Shown here in pieces: positions 25,601 to 40,600 of a stretch of 64,000 nucleotides of DNA (positions are counted from its first letter, which is position 1; each line of letters opens with the position of its first letter). Under the pieces are notes generated by a model. That model made no database searches and was not told the origin of the DNA. It saw only the letters and a program-made list of their open reading frames with translations. This stretch comes from Lagopus muta (taxonomy: Eukaryota > Chordata > Aves > Galliformes > Phasianidae). The translations under genes were made by a program, and so were the position numbers. The stretch spans positions 17,566,077 through 17,630,076 of the forward strand of contig NC_064438.1 in assembly GCF_023343835.1 (NCBI RefSeq), read 5' to 3'.

Positions 25601-28600
25601 GGCCTTGCCATGCAACGTGTTTCCAGTGCTGGTGCTGATGGTTGGTTGGTACAAACACATCCCTTCCCTGTGTGAGGCAGAGGCAGCAGCAGGCTCACAA
25701 TGCTCACCCAGTGTAATTAAACACTTGGGCAGCACCAGTGGGGAGCAGCTGTTTTGAGAATAACATGATGGAATGGAGTGGGGACATTTTGGTGGCAGAA
25801 AGCCCGTGCTTGTCTGCAACTGAGAGTGCCCTGTCTCCCCTTTGATGCCCCAAGCTGTGCCCTCGGTTCAGATGTCCTTAAGGTTGGCTGTGTTAAAAAG
25901 AGCCGCTGGTTAATCTGCTTCCCTTTTACAAGCTGCAGTTTGCAGGGCATGTATGTAACGCAGGGCACGTGAGTGGTACCGTGCAAAAACATGGATCTGC
26001 TCACGTCCTGGGCTTGTCTCTGGAGCAATTAGATGCAAGCTTGGTCTCTGCCCAGCAGTGTGATTGAATCCTCTCTTGGGGATGGACCAGCAAGATGGGA
26101 TCTTCTCCAGCTCCAAAGCGTTTAAATTTAATGGTAAGTTTCATTTACAATCTACCATAAAAACAAAATTTGTCATTTACCATAGGAGCTGGCACGGCTT
26201 GGTCACGTGGAGTAATCCCGAGAGCACATACTGTTTTATACTCTATAGCCTATATGTATATATATATATACCTATTATATATGTAGGTGTTGTAAAATTT
26301 TAGTCTGCCTCTTTTTGTTAATTCTTTGTAGAGCTCATGGGACCGATCCACCCATGTGTGTTACCCATAGCCCTGGCTGGGGCTTTCCTGTGAATTTTTA
26401 AGGTAATAGTACAGGAAATGTAGCTGGAAATGTGGGGAAAAAAAGATTGACTGTGTGTTGAATCCATTTTCAGAATTTTTCATGGTATACTGAAAATTAT
26501 TGTATGTTTTTTTATGAAACCAGAGGCTCTCAAAGTCACATGAATGTTAGTTGCACAGTTGTGAGAAATTCTGCTTATGGTGGTTTGACTGCAGAGCAAA
26601 AAAAAAAAAAAAAAAAAAATAGAGCACATTAGCATTCTATATTGTGTAGATTGAGGGACTGATGTCTGCTGCTTTTGGAATAATGTGTTGGTTTTTTTTC
26701 TCCCTGTGGTGGCTCTTGCATTCATTTATTTAACTCAGTTCCTGTCTTAGAAAAAACTGAAGAAGTCATTTTAGGTATGTCATAGGTGATGTTCTGATGA
26801 AGGGTGTTAAAGAAAAATAATTTAGTGCTAGTCAGGAGTATAATTAATAATATTACACATTTCTGTCCTTTTGCTTTGTGGTGTTGTACCTCATCCTTGT
26901 CATCAATGGAACACAGATTCTTTCAGGAACACTTCAGCTTGATCCTACAAGTTATTCATCAATGAATCACTCCTTTCCAAACTAAGAGATCTTCACATAG
27001 CATCAGCAAGACAAATTGCCTGCTTAAACATGCTTAGGTTTGTGTTTTCCTCCATGGTTGGTGTCCTGTGTCCTTAATTTTACTTACTTATTTTCAGCTT
27101 CTGTGTAAAGAAGGCCCTGTGGCCAAGTGGTTAGAGCAGGAGCCAGCAATCTCACCCAGGCTGCACTCACGACTCACATTGCACCGAGTCAACACAGATC
27201 TCAGCAAATCCAGGCTGCAGGATTGCCTGTTAAGCATGGCTACTGCAAATTCTGGATTTAGCTTACATGAAGTGGAAGTGGTTTTAAGGCTGTTTGAACA
27301 AAGGGAGTTCTAGCTGAAGAAAGGGTTTTTTTTAGCAACGACAACAAAAAAACCCACCAATAATCTGTGTTTGCGTTCTGCTCCACCATGTATTTATTTT
27401 AAAATCTGGTTGCATATCAACACATTCTCAATCTGATCTGTAGATCTCGGACTGAGATGTTTCAAATGTTTGAACAGAATCCAGTTTTAAAGTACCACAG
27501 TTATCTAAGAAGTACATCGAAGTTTCCTTCAGTATTCATTTCTCAGTATTATCTGTTCTGGAGTGATGATTGTTTTTCAGTGTAATTAGCGTATGTGTCA
27601 CTGTAAGTTCTCTTTCTTATCTTGCATCAGATGTACTGTTGTGTTTACAGAAAAGAATCTCATCCAGTATCTACAAAGCTATGTCAAAAAAGAACTTTTG
27701 CCCTTCTTCCACGATTTTAGATACTGGATTTATGTGCTATCAGATCATACAAAGTACTGGTGTGACTTTCTTTGAGCATGTGCAGCTCTCAAATTCAGCA
27801 ACGCACCCGAGCAAGAGTTAGAAGTAGCTCTGTTCTTTTGTGGCAACATTAGGCTGGCTATGGCAGGACAGTTGGTAACAGATATGAACTAAAGCCGATA
27901 CAATATTGCCACAGCAAAAACTTAGTTTTGAAAAACCTGGAGCAATACAGTGAGTGTGTTTCACAGTTCTGCATTCTGCGTTATGTGACTATGGAGTTTT
28001 GGATCTGGTGCTAGCAGCCTTAAATCCTACATCGTTAAACCACAGACTTGTTGTTGCTTATCTTCCTGGAAAAGGATGTGCTCCCATGGCTTGGGCTGAG
28101 AACCAGACAAGCGCAGACTGTTTCATCTGGGTCAGAATAATCAGCTGAATAAAGAGCAGTTCCTCAGAAAAGGATCTGGGAGTCCCAAACTAAACATAAA
28201 TCCACAACATCGTATGTTGTGGGGGGAAAAAACTGAGTGGTGTAGGCAAGAGATGGTGATACAATTCTTCTCAGGGGTGGAAAATCCTCAGCTGGCATAC
28301 CATATGCAGTCTGGGGCATCTTTCTGCAAGAAAAGTGTAGATTATACAAATCTGAGAGAAGAATGGAAAAATGAAAAGAAACCCAATAAAATACATCCTA
28401 GAAGAAAGTAGTTTAAGAGTAGCATTTCCTACTGAGTTTGCAAATTTCCATTACGTTTTCTAGGTAGAATTGTTGTATGTAGGGGAACATTCATTATCCT
28501 TGCCCTGTTCTACATTTCCTTATGTTAATGCTGATATTTGTTCGGAACTTGGAGGGGAAAGTCCATGATACAGGAGGGGAATAGAAGCAGTGGGAAACCT

Positions 28601-31600
28601 TCTGTGCACATACGGCCTGTGTGCCAGCTGCTTTCAGGAACTCCAGGGTCATCATGTCCAAATCTTTGCTATTTCGGGCAACTACATCACAGAACCCCAT
28701 TCAGAAATTTCTCAAGTACCATTATAAAAATAGTTTGTATCTTTTTCTTTTTTTTCCTCTTTTTTTTTTTTTTTTTTTTTCCCTCCATTGCCGACTTGAA
28801 CCTCAGGCATGCTTCTGGATCCAGTGCCATCTCTGGACCATCTATGAGTGTTTTAAACATTAAGGTGGTTATATGCGCATTTTATTCTTCATTGCCATTC
28901 GGCTGCTTAACCACCCAAATAAGGGGAAAGTAAGTAATGAAGGGAATCCATCTAGATCTTTTTAGCTTAAAACATTAAATTTCTTTCTTCATCTTCTAAA
29001 AAGACAAGCTTCTCCATCTACCACTGCTCCTCCAAGTCATTTTTCTTCCACTTAGATTTGAGTTCATGTTTCTGGAAAAGGGGTGACAAAAAACATGAGC
29101 TGCATCCCAGAGGATCACTGCTGTTGCTCTTTGATTTTCACCAGAAATATTTTGCTTGATGTAATCTAAAATTTGCCTTTTTCTGAGATGTGCCTCAGAG
29201 ATGGATAGCTGTGCTGTGATCTGCTGACATAGAAGAAAGGTGCCCTATAATGTCTGCAATGCTAGACAGAGCTAGCATGTGACATCTCTGGAGAAGATTA
29301 GGAACAGACTGTGTTTGAGCAGAAAACACAGGCCAGTTTTCTTAGAGACTTGATGGACTTGCAAAGGAATTATAATAATAGGAAATGTATTTTTTGTGGA
29401 TTTTCCTTGAAACTGAGAAGTCCTGTTGCTTTTGAGTGCAGGATGGCCAGTCAATGTAGTTTTATTCATAAGGTGTTAGCCATAGGTTGGATTGGCACAG
29501 TTTAAATATGTGCTGTTCTATTTGGAGAACACCCATGCTGCTAGCAGATGTTCTCAGCTGCATTGCGTTGGCAGCTTCTAACATCACTGTGAAGAGTCTC
29601 CAGCAGTCCAGCAACTTGGAATTGTAGTTGCAGTAAAACCAATCTCTGCTTGCTTTCCAAAGAATAAATGTTCAGAGGGTTGTCCCCTAACTGTCACGTG
29701 AGAGAAGAGCTGATGTAGCGGGTGAGATTTTCTGGAGACCAAACAAGAAAAATCAGAATTGTTCTTTGGAGGGAACCATCATAAGGCAGTAGTATAAAGA
29801 TTCAGAAGAGTCTGAGCTAATAATCCTTACCTGTTTCAGTAGAGGGAGTCATATGTCCTTGCTGTGGACAGTAAGTTCTGTTTGTGAGAGGACATATTTC
29901 TTAAAGGAGGTTAGGCAAGAGAGCAGATTTAGAAAACAGAAGAACTGCTTGACCGTGTGGGGATTATCACCCTGTATTTGGCTACATTTCATGTGTTCTG
30001 AAAAGTTTGACAACTTCAGTGTCATTGGAACCTTTACAGAAACCACCTTGACTTTGTCACCTATGAAGTAAGGAGAAGGCAGAAATGTTAGTAAATGGTA
30101 AAAACTATGTGTATCCTTCTGCAAACCAGAAGAGAGAGACTCCAGCTCGAGAGCAGTCAACCTAGAGACCCTTGCTTTTGAGCATCTTGCCAATGGTGGG
30201 GACATTGAGGCATTCTAAGTAACAGAAACTTGGCATCCCTGCTCAAAGTGACAGCAAGTTCTACACCCGTGAGGGCTGTGACTAATAGGAGGCTACCAGC
30301 ATGCCTATTTTGGTTACATTCAGTTCCTGACGAAGCAACAGGGCACTGTTCAGAAGAACAGAGTTCTAAAGGTCATTGCTAAGTACAAATTTTTATCTTC
30401 TGAATTGAATCAATGTTTTGCGATCTGTAAATTTTACAACTGTTTGGTGTGGCTGAATTAATGGCATGCACATGGATATATGCAAATCATCTTCCTTCCC
30501 TCTTTTCCTAAGGCACATCTCCACTTTGGGTGTGCTGCTGCGTTTCCATATTTAAGCAGTACTCCAGAATGTTTATTGAAGTGGGTATGTGATATGCCAT
30601 CCAAACCTCTGGGAATTACACCATAAATTTCCAAAATAAATAGGCAAAAGGAGAGGAGTCAAACAGGATACAAGTATTAAAAAGCCTCAAGATTAGCAAG
30701 ATACAATCCTATCTGTCAAACCAGCAAATAATGATTTCCCATGAAAAACAGCATTTCAGATGCAGGGTTTTTTTGTAATTGGCTGATTTTGGCATTTGGC
30801 TTCCTAAATCTTGTTTAAAAGGTCACAGGCCAACTCCCTTCCAAGACCCCGAGGCCCCATTAGTAGGCAGAGAGATTAGCAGAAAAAGCAGTTGATAGTT
30901 TCTTTTCCAAGGGGGTCCTGACAGGGTACTGTAGGAATTGCTGCACAGCCTGGATGTAGTATTTCAGCTGGCAAGTCATGTTCTGGGGTGACAGCGTTAG
31001 TCTAAGTAGATATCTTCTCACATGAGAGCTGACACTCTTCAGCTTTGCACCTGGTCAAGTCATATCTCAGCTTATACTTGCATCAATTTTCATTAAGAAT
31101 TCATTCATTAGAGCACCAAGTTTTCTGCAAAATACAATTTTGTTGTGTACTTTAAGCCTCTACAATTGCAGAACATTAATCAAAAAGATTTCCTGTGCTC
31201 TCTGAAGTTTCCTTGAAGCACTTTGCTGAACCACCTTGCCAGGAGTTGTCTTGTGGTGTTTTTGTCTACAGTCACTTGGGCTTCGCAGGCAAGAATCGAC
31301 CCTGCAGGCAGGCAAGGAATAAAGGATAAAATTGTTCGTCTGTGTTATAAATAATTCCTGGAAGAATGCAATTAGAGATGAATGATAATAAGAAAGACAA
31401 CTTAATTTTATGTAAAGAGAAGGCAGCCTCCTGCTAAAATTAGGTCAAGAAAACAGACTCAGAAACTTGCTGCATGTTGTAATGCTGAAATATTTCTTCA
31501 GATAACTACGTTATCTGAAAGTGCAGTCACCATCCACTGTTCTAGAGTGCTTTACATGAGTATTAGTGGTGTACAGAACTCTTGTACTTCTTCTTTGCTG

Positions 31601-34600
31601 CTAGAGGAGCTTCTTTGAAGGATGCTGCTACTCAGGGAGATCTGACTTAGGGACATGGCTTGGGTGGGGATGGGTTGGTGGGTTGGACCTGATGATCTTA
31701 GAGGCCTTTTCCAACTTCAGTCGTTCTATGATCCTTAGCTTTCTCTAACCAAGCCCCCTCCGATTTGTGTCACATACACTCTCTTACAAGCTATAGAACC
31801 AGGGAATTCAATAGCAATATTTAGTCCCACACATTGTTGCTGCTTCTCCTCTATGGCTTCCGTATTGGCATGAAACAGATTTCCATCCCTTGGAGAGTAA
31901 TCTTTTTTTCAGGCTTTGGTGGCCAAATGGGTCCATATTCTGACATCAAGTCTGAATGTCTGCCAGAGCAGCTACTGAAAAGTTGCCTTCATATTGAGTT
32001 TGGGTTGAAAAGTGACAGTATGAAAACAAAAAATTAATGCTTAACTGCTTGGAATTTTTTTAAACCACTGCAACTGATTCAAGTGTTTAAATATCATATG
32101 ACTCCCAAATTAATGCATTGAGCAATAGCTGATCCAGCACTATGGCACCTGTTCCACTGTAACCACTGTTGCTCTATCACATCACTTCACAGAATATTAG
32201 CCAGTCATAATAGAAAATAGTAACAGCTATACAGGTTCCAGAAACCCAAAAGGTTAGTAAAGCAAACAGTTCAAGGACATTATGAGAGAGCTATCTCAGA
32301 TTTGAAGACAGTTCAGAACTGCATCAACTTCATTTATATTTATTTAGTTGCCCTCCATTCCTTTCAGTTCCAGTGTTGACCTAATCACTGTGATGAGGGA
32401 GAAGAACATTTTTTTTTTTCTCCTAAATGTATTTTAGATTAAAAAGTGAGCCCTTTGAAGTAGTTTTTAAAGAGCATGAGTAATTTTATTTAAATAAATA
32501 AACAGAATATTCATGAGACTTGAAACCCAGCTAGAAGAATGTGTCATGCTTTTTGTAAACTGGCAGTAATTACCAACCAAGATAGAGTATATGATAAAGC
32601 TTACAATTAGCAGCTTATGATGTTGTGGTGGTTTTTTTTTTAAGTTCATGGGATAGCAGATACCTTAAAAGACGGTATCCAAATAAATAATTGTTCCAAA
32701 TATTTTGGTAAAATAAGAACTTTTTTTCATACAGAATATTATTTTTCTAAATATATCAGTGCCTGAAGAAGTGGTATATTAAATTTTAATTCTGTTTTAT
32801 TCCATTGTTTAGTTTTTCTCACTGAGCTGATAAACACCAAATAAATGAACAGAACATTTTCATTTAAAAAAAAAAAAAGACAGCAAATGAATTGTGAAAA
32901 CTTTAGAAAACCTTAATATAACTTTTACTTTATGCTTGCAAACTTAATCACACATGGAGGAAAATAAATTGCTCTTAAATTGTAGGATGAAATCTTGGCC
33001 CTCTCCAGATATCAAGATTACATCATTTTCAATGTCTTCATCAGGAAATATGAAAACAAATAATGTTTTCTCTTTTTCTGTGTGTCTGCCTTTGTGTCAA
33101 GTTCTGGATCTTGGCAGGAATCCCCATTTCCTTTCTTACCGAGAATATCTTCAGACTGTGGGCTATGTGGGTTTGATGCATGGGTTTTTGGTCCACTTCA
33201 TGGTTATGTTTCACTAATGTCTCATCACCTTTTGGTCATCAATTTTGTTAGTGACACTTTGTTCTCTAAGGGGGAGTAGTACGTTTTCTGTGCACTATAA
33301 GCAAAATGAAAGCATTTTTTGGTTGAGTCTTACAATGTATGGTCCAAGAGAGGTTCATGCTGTTCGCTTGCTGCGTTATAATGGAACAGCTAAATTTGGG
33401 AATCAACAGAATCTTTGTCTACAAGAGAGAGGCACTGTTTCAAACTGTATGATTTCTAGCTTATGTCCTGGTAAGTCCGACATTTATGCTGTTCAGAGCT
33501 CGAAAGAGGGCTTATACATGTATCGAGAGTATGTTATAGCAAGACTAATGTATGAAAGCTGGTTGCTGTCCCAGCTCTTGGTCTCTTTTCATGGATGATT
33601 ACTGAAAGGATAATGAACAAGACAGAAGCAGCTCTCTTTTTTTCTATTTATCTCAGTGTTTTTGAGATAGAATATTGAGCTACAGTTGCTCTTCTTTTGT
33701 TCTGGTTTCATTAGTGCTTATTGTAATTGCGTGACATTAGAACAGTAGTTTTGTTGCTGCAACACACATGTAAGAGCAGTTAAGGAATGAAACCAGGAGC
33801 TGGGAGGTTGCTCTGACCACACATAGCACCCTGAGGAACCCTCTGTGCTTTTTTGGATCTGCTTCTTACCTTTTTATAGTCAAAACTGATTTCCTGGCAA
33901 TTTCCTCTTTTTCGATCTTCTGTAGAAAAAGTGGATTGACCAGTGTTCCTTTGAGTAATTCACACTCTTTAACGAGTCTGCTACAAAACCTACAGGGCAT
34001 CAGTTTACACTTGGACCAGGTCTTGACTGCTTGTTTGATATGAGGATGTAATAGATAGCAAAGATCATCAAAAGCTCATTAAGGAGGAAATTTGGTGAGT
34101 CTGGGCTCAGTGCTGCTGTCACTACCAGCTTCCATGTGGATGGCCAAACTGTGAGGAATGCACACCTCTGTTCAAACATTTCAAGCGTGCCTTTCATCTG
34201 GGAGTCTTGACATGCCCTAAAAGGGTCCTGGCCCTGTCCTTGCTCTTGCCAGAACTGAAGGGAAGCTCCAAGAATTTTGCAATTCAGGACAGGACTATCA
34301 GGAGTATTAAATGGGAGTATCTGTAGCATGTGCATCCTCAAGCACAAGGCAAGCTAGCTGACTTGTGGCACCTTGCTGGAGCATCAGCTTCCTTATAGCA
34401 GTTAGCTCTTCCTTAAAAACAAAGAGCCTGCTTGGTTGCAGTAGTGACTCCTTAGGTCTTGTGCCTCTGGCATGCCTAAACTCAGTTCATTAAGACATGG
34501 GACTGCATGGGAATTCTCTCAGGCAAGAGTTAATAGCATTTTTTCCCCAATTCATTTGTGTTCACCTGCCTGATGTGAGATAAAGATTATTTCATTTGCC

Positions 34601-37600
34601 AGTGAAACTTTGCAGTGGATTGATTGAGCTGACTGCAGTGTTTTTCTGTGTCCAAGTTAAAACTGCAGGATCTTAATGCTAAATGCTAAAGCCTGGACAG
34701 CATGTCTTCAAGCATGTGATTATTAGTTCTATCAGCTGTGGAAAGGCATTTCAAATAGCACAGAGCTGAGGCTGCCCTAGGCCCTGGCTGAAAATTGCCT
34801 ACCACCACCTCACTATCAAATCAGCTCCACCTGTTCTGACACACCCAAATAACATGTATAACGTGGAGCTTTGCCATATGGAACCTGACTCCACCCAGGC
34901 TGACTCAGATGGGGAGTCCTTGGCTCCTTGAATGCAAGTGTAGGGGAGCTACAGCTGCTGAATGTGGTGACTGTAGTCAAAAACATCCTTATCAGGTTAG
35001 GCAAAACCTTTCAGAATATTTAGTCCTATAATGAGGTCCAAGAAAATGCAGCATCTCAAGAGGTGCCCTGCATATCTTACCAAAGCTTAGAAGCTTTGTT
35101 TCCTACAAGAAATCATCAGCTGCTGTGAGTCTTCATGCCTAAATCTATGCTATCTGAATGCCCTTGTGATGTAGATAAATAGAAATTTAAACATAAGTGT
35201 TGATGATTCAAGATTAGAAATTGGAAATCTTTTGTAACAAGAACAGCTTTACCGGTCAGTATGTGCTATGACCTTCGTCCAAGGTTGCAGTCTGTGAATC
35301 ATACCTTTGCAGTAAACCTAATAGATCCTCCACTTTTAGTACGAAGAGCTATTTTTAATAGTTTGGAAAGGGAAAATACATGAAATACTTTAAATGTATT
35401 TAAATATTTTTAAAAGTTGCTATGAGAGCTTAGATATATGTCGTTCCAATGCACACCGGTACTTTCCCCACAGTATCTTTAGTAACCTTTTCCTTTCATC
35501 TTAGTGCTCTCATTGGCAGCAATTGCCTTCCCTTGGAGCATGCAAACAAAAATAATTAGCATTGTAACCCTTCAAAACATACCTACCAGCATCCATGGCA
35601 GACAATTGCTCTTCCTTACATAATGCACTCTCCTGTTCCCATGACATGTTTGAGGATGTGATGTTGCAGAGTGCATCCAAGGAAAATATCAGCAGGTGCT
35701 TTGAGGGGCAGCAGTAACTTCTGTAAGAAGGAGGGGTACAGTCTTTAGTTCGAGTGTGCTTTGGTGAATCATGCCAGTGTTTCTGTTCTCATTAAAACTG
35801 GTTGAAACATGAAAATAATGCAAAGATTGTTTTGTATGTGTACCAAAGTAACTAGAAGTAGAATTCCTGCTCTTTTTGTCTATTTTACAGTCAAATGCTA
35901 TCAAATTACAGAAATATGTAAATAATTTATAAAACCAATTACAGTTTGCAAAGAACAATCTGCATTATACTGGAGCGTGGCCTCAATGATGCTTTTCCTG
36001 GAATAGCAACAGTAGCAAATCTGAAATATTTTTCCAATGTCTGGTGGTGGAAGAGTAAGTGTGCTGGATTTTTCCTATTTTAGAAGCATGTCTGAAAACA
36101 GATGTACTTAATAAACCATGAAATAGTTGTTGGTAATTGGGGGGAAAAAGTGCACTCTGTCTTAGTAGGGTGTATGGGAAAAGGCTTTGTGTGTTTTTTG
36201 TTTTTATAAAATGTGGGATTTTCCAAGGTCTGCATATCTTGGTAGGATAACTTCTGTGACTCCCAGTAGAATTTATATTTACTCGTCCTTGAAAATGCAT
36301 TTTCACCCCAAAGGTTCATTTTTCTATTATCTGTTTTTTAAGGTAATTGGTTCTACGTGTTCCAATTTCACAGGGGCTGTATCAGATCAGGTGTGTTCAA
36401 ACTTAGGGCTGCAACGCTGCAAACAGTGCCAATTAACCTTTATAAGCAAAAATAGAAGGGCAGAAATAGAAATGATGCCATAGTTGTCCAGCCTTCTTTT
36501 AACATGTTGCTGATAATAATAGATCAATAACTTTAAAGCTGTGACAGCCTTCTGGGAAAGCTGCAACCCCATTCTGGAGAACCACAGCTGATCCAGTACT
36601 GAGAAATGTGCCTGACCCCACGTTTCAAATAATCCTGCCGGGAGTGTCCTTTCCTTCACCCATGTGACAAGGGTTGGTTTTCGGGCTCCCAAACACTGGA
36701 TGCACTGAATGGGGCTCTGCTGTGTGATTGGGAGTGCTAATGAAGTTATCGGCTTCTTCAGTATGGAGACTGCCCTGCTTTGGAAATATTTCTGTTCTGG
36801 AAAGGAGGCTGTCCTTGGAACTCTTTGATATCACTCTTTTATTTATTTATTTATTTATTGTTAATGAATTGGATCATGCCCTCCTCTCTGTTCGCTTCAT
36901 TAAGGTAATGCTCTGTGCAGACCCAGGCTGTGGCCAAGTCCTAAAATAAATGCAGAAGCACCGAGATGGGTGAGTTCCAGGGCGTCCCACTGAGCAGGAT
37001 GTCACAGAAGATGAAAGGAAGAGGGAGTCATGTCTTGGAAAGATGAAAGTGGTCACCTTGCTCGGGGACAGGTCGGCTGCCTCTTACAGCAGCCCGTTGC
37101 ATGCTCTGTTGGTGGCATTGGGGCAGCCTCCTGTGCTCTGAAGTGGTGCAGCCTGAGGCCAAAGCTGGCAGCCAGCAGATGCGAGGAGGTTTGCATCACA
37201 TGCTCCCAGATGTGGATCTAATCACTTCTCAACTCCTGGACTTTGAACAGAACAAAAGTTCAGGACATGTATGAACACTCCTTGCAGAGTGCAGCGGTTC
37301 CTGATTGGGATGTTGGGCTCTGGCCAGTGCCTCGTAAACAGGTGTCAGCCTCCCAAAAAAGCCCTCCCCATGTGCCAGCAGCGGGTATCCTCGCTGGCGT
37401 GCCTGCAGCAGGATTTAGTGGGTCAGGAGGAATGACCCATAGGTCAGCAATGAGGCGTGCTGCTGGGCTGGCACGCCTGAGGCTTCCTTGACATTTGCCT
37501 TGCCTTATTTCTCCTGAGGACGAAGCAGGGATTTCAGGATCCAAATCTGACCAGTGAGCCTGTCAGTGTATTGGGTGTGAGATAAAGAAGAGGAGATAGT

Positions 37601-40600
37601 AATGGGTGAGTTGATTGTGAGGGCTTGTTTATTTGTTTATTTTCCTAGCTCAAGCATTAACCTGTAGTTTTGAATATGGGCAATAAGGGAAGTAAAGAAA
37701 TGGATGAGGCTGTGCTGAAGGAGGATTCTGCTGCTAGGGGGCAATATATATTAAGCAAAAACACACTGAGAAGTTCTTTCTATCTGCTGAAGTTTAAAAA
37801 ACACAAAAGCCTCCAATCAGAAAAGTCCCCAATATTTTGCTACACTGGTATTCTTCAGAAAAAGCATAGTATAAACAAAATATGCAACTTACTTATATCT
37901 GTATATGTGTATTTCTATCTTTTTAAACAAATATTTGTGTGTGAGTGACTTTCTCTCCTCTCCATCACAGTGGGATCACTGTCAGTTTCAGAGACCACGC
38001 ACAGCACTTTTCCATCGCAATTCAGATGAAAGAAATGCCTTCAGTTTAAGGGATCTAAAAGTGTTTCAGAGGCTGCTGGGAAGAAGTGGTGCTCTGGCTC
38101 CTGGCTCTTTAAAACCTCAAGCTCAAAGAACGTATCCTGCACGATCCTCAAATTTTCTTTCCAAATTCAATGAGTACTTATATAAAGCAAAAAGATAACA
38201 ATCTGGACACTAGAAAATCTTAAATCATGTAGTATTGTAACTGTCCTGCTTCTTCCTTATTGAGAAAAACTGGGATAGCTAGCTCAAATGTCTTTATGAC
38301 TTTTTGTTCTAGCCACTTTCTTAAGCATACTCCCTAAAAAAAGAAAGCAAAAGGAGATAAGAGATGACTTCAGCTGCATTACGGCATTCATGTTGAGTGG
38401 TGAAATAGTTGTTCAGTTATTTAAATATACTCAGCCTTGTTTTAGATCTAGATCCAGATGGTTCTGTAAAGCTACATTGTGAGAATGCAGTTTTCCATTT
38501 ATTTTAATATTTAGTGGTTATAAGAGAATATGACTATGATATTCACAGGGTAGTTGATTGAGGCCCAGTAGTGGGAAAAATGCATCTACTTCTTGAGCAG
38601 ATTTTCAGCTCTTGTTCACCTGATCACTGAAGTTTGGCGAAGGAAGAGGTACTGTCTAAATGCATACAGGTTGCAGCATAGTGTGCCAGATTTCTGTGGT
38701 AGAAAATTTGTTGTTAATTAGCGTTAAGAGGAGTTTGCCTGAGGATGTTTTGCAGCTGCAATTGAAAGTTGTACAAAGAAGCAGATGTTTCCAAGTATTT
38801 TTTAGTAATGTTATCTTGTTTCCTGTATTATTCAGAGTGAGATACTCACAGGAGGTTCAGGGGCAGAATTAATTGGAACTGTAGTGTATATCTGAAATTC
38901 ATAGCAAATGCTAAGAAATGGCAAAATATCTAAAGGAGGGGGCTATAAGAATGAAGGAGACAGACAGTAGAGTCTGTTGTGACAGGACAAGGTGGAATGG
39001 TTTCAGATTAAAAAGGAGAGATTTAGACTAGACATAAGGAGAACATTTTTTACAATAAGGGCAATGAGGCACTAGCACAAATTGCCCGGAGAGGTGTTGG
39101 GTGTTTCAGCCCTGGAGGCATTCAGGGTCAGGCTGGTACAATTTAGGTGTCCCTGTTCATTGCAAGGGAGTTAGACCAGGTGGCCTTCAAGGGTCCCTTC
39201 AAACTCAAGTGATTCCATAATTCCATAATAATACTTAATAATGCATAGAAGTGTTGGATAGGTCTGAGTTTACGGTATCAGGAGTTTCTGCTGTCCTGAA
39301 ATCCATGGAGTTTTGAACACCATCGGCTGTGGAAAGGGAGGGGAGATGGCAGCTCTTCATATGGCTGTACTGAAACATGTCAAGCACTTCTTCAGGACTT
39401 TGCTGTAGCACTTTCTGGTTAGTAATAGAAAAGAATTGGGTTAGTCAATGTTAGAAGGCAGCGAAGCCAGCAATTGTCACAATAATCCTGCTCTTTCAGC
39501 TCCCTACAAAGAGATTAAGATGTGTCTGTAGCTGAATTAGGTTGCCAGCATGCTCTGTGCTCTTCATTCTGTGTCTGCTAACTTGCCATAAATAATTTAG
39601 AACGTACATTTAATTTGAGATTAAATTATTGTCGTTATTTAATATGATTAACTCAAAATACAGACTTAGGTTTTAAAATATTGTGTCCTGTATGAAAAGG
39701 TGTTCTGTAATAGAATGCTTTGACCTTTGCCAAATCAGCATATGTGAACTACTGGTAATCCCTGTGCGTTTATAATTACCAAAGTGGCTTGGATGACTTT
39801 ACTTAGCCTTAAATCCTGACATCACCTTCAAGCACAGAAATCAAACTTCTTGTAATTAAGATTGTATCAATGCTGTTCTCACCATTTCTCATCTTTTTCC
39901 AGTAGTCGTAATAAACCAAAATTTTATGATTCATTGCCTACCTTAAGCACTGTTCTTTCAGATATTGCCAGGCTACTGATGCGTAAACAGAAATGTAAAT
40001 ATATGCTTGCGGACGGCTGATTGCTTGGGCTTACACAATAGCACTGAATCACCGGAGTAGGTCTCCTTGTTCTGCGCTGCAGTCTTAACAAATACAGTTG
40101 AGAAGCTCAGCAGAGCACAGGGAGTTTGTTTGGGCTCACTGAAGCTTGTGGTTTTCCATTCCAAATGTTTTTCATCCTAACTGTGGTTTCTAATCTAGTG
40201 CTTTTCAGTTCACAGACCCATTACAAGGTACAAAAAATATTTAGATTCAATAAGTCAGCAATCGACACTTAAGTCATAATGATCTTTGTGATCTGGTGGA
40301 GTACCTAGGTTTTATTTTCTACATGTGTCAGAGGAGGAGGAAGATTCTATAGCATTTAAGCTATTGTTTCTAGAAAATTATTTCAGGCATTCTTCCAAAT
40401 CCAAATGTACATAGTTACATGTTGGAAGTTCCAAAAGTTGCTGTATTATTATGTATTTAAAAGCTGTATTATTATGTATTTTAAAGCTGTGGGGAAAAAA
40501 AAAAAAAAGAAATATGCAACTGATTACGTATGTTTAAGTACTTGAGCGCTCATGGAATTTGTGTGTGTGCAGGTGTATGCTGGGGAAAAACAGAGCAGAG

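Noticed and set aside
27593..27775. Frame with protein-like text after an acceptor-like TTTACAG (ends KYWCDFL)
   Set aside because: No donor, no conserved motif I recognise, and no second exon. Probably chance, though it was the most protein-like frame in intron 1.
33245..33598. 117-codon + strand frame in intron 1
   Set aside because: I looked for reverse-transcriptase, envelope or host domains and saw none. Kept as non-coding.
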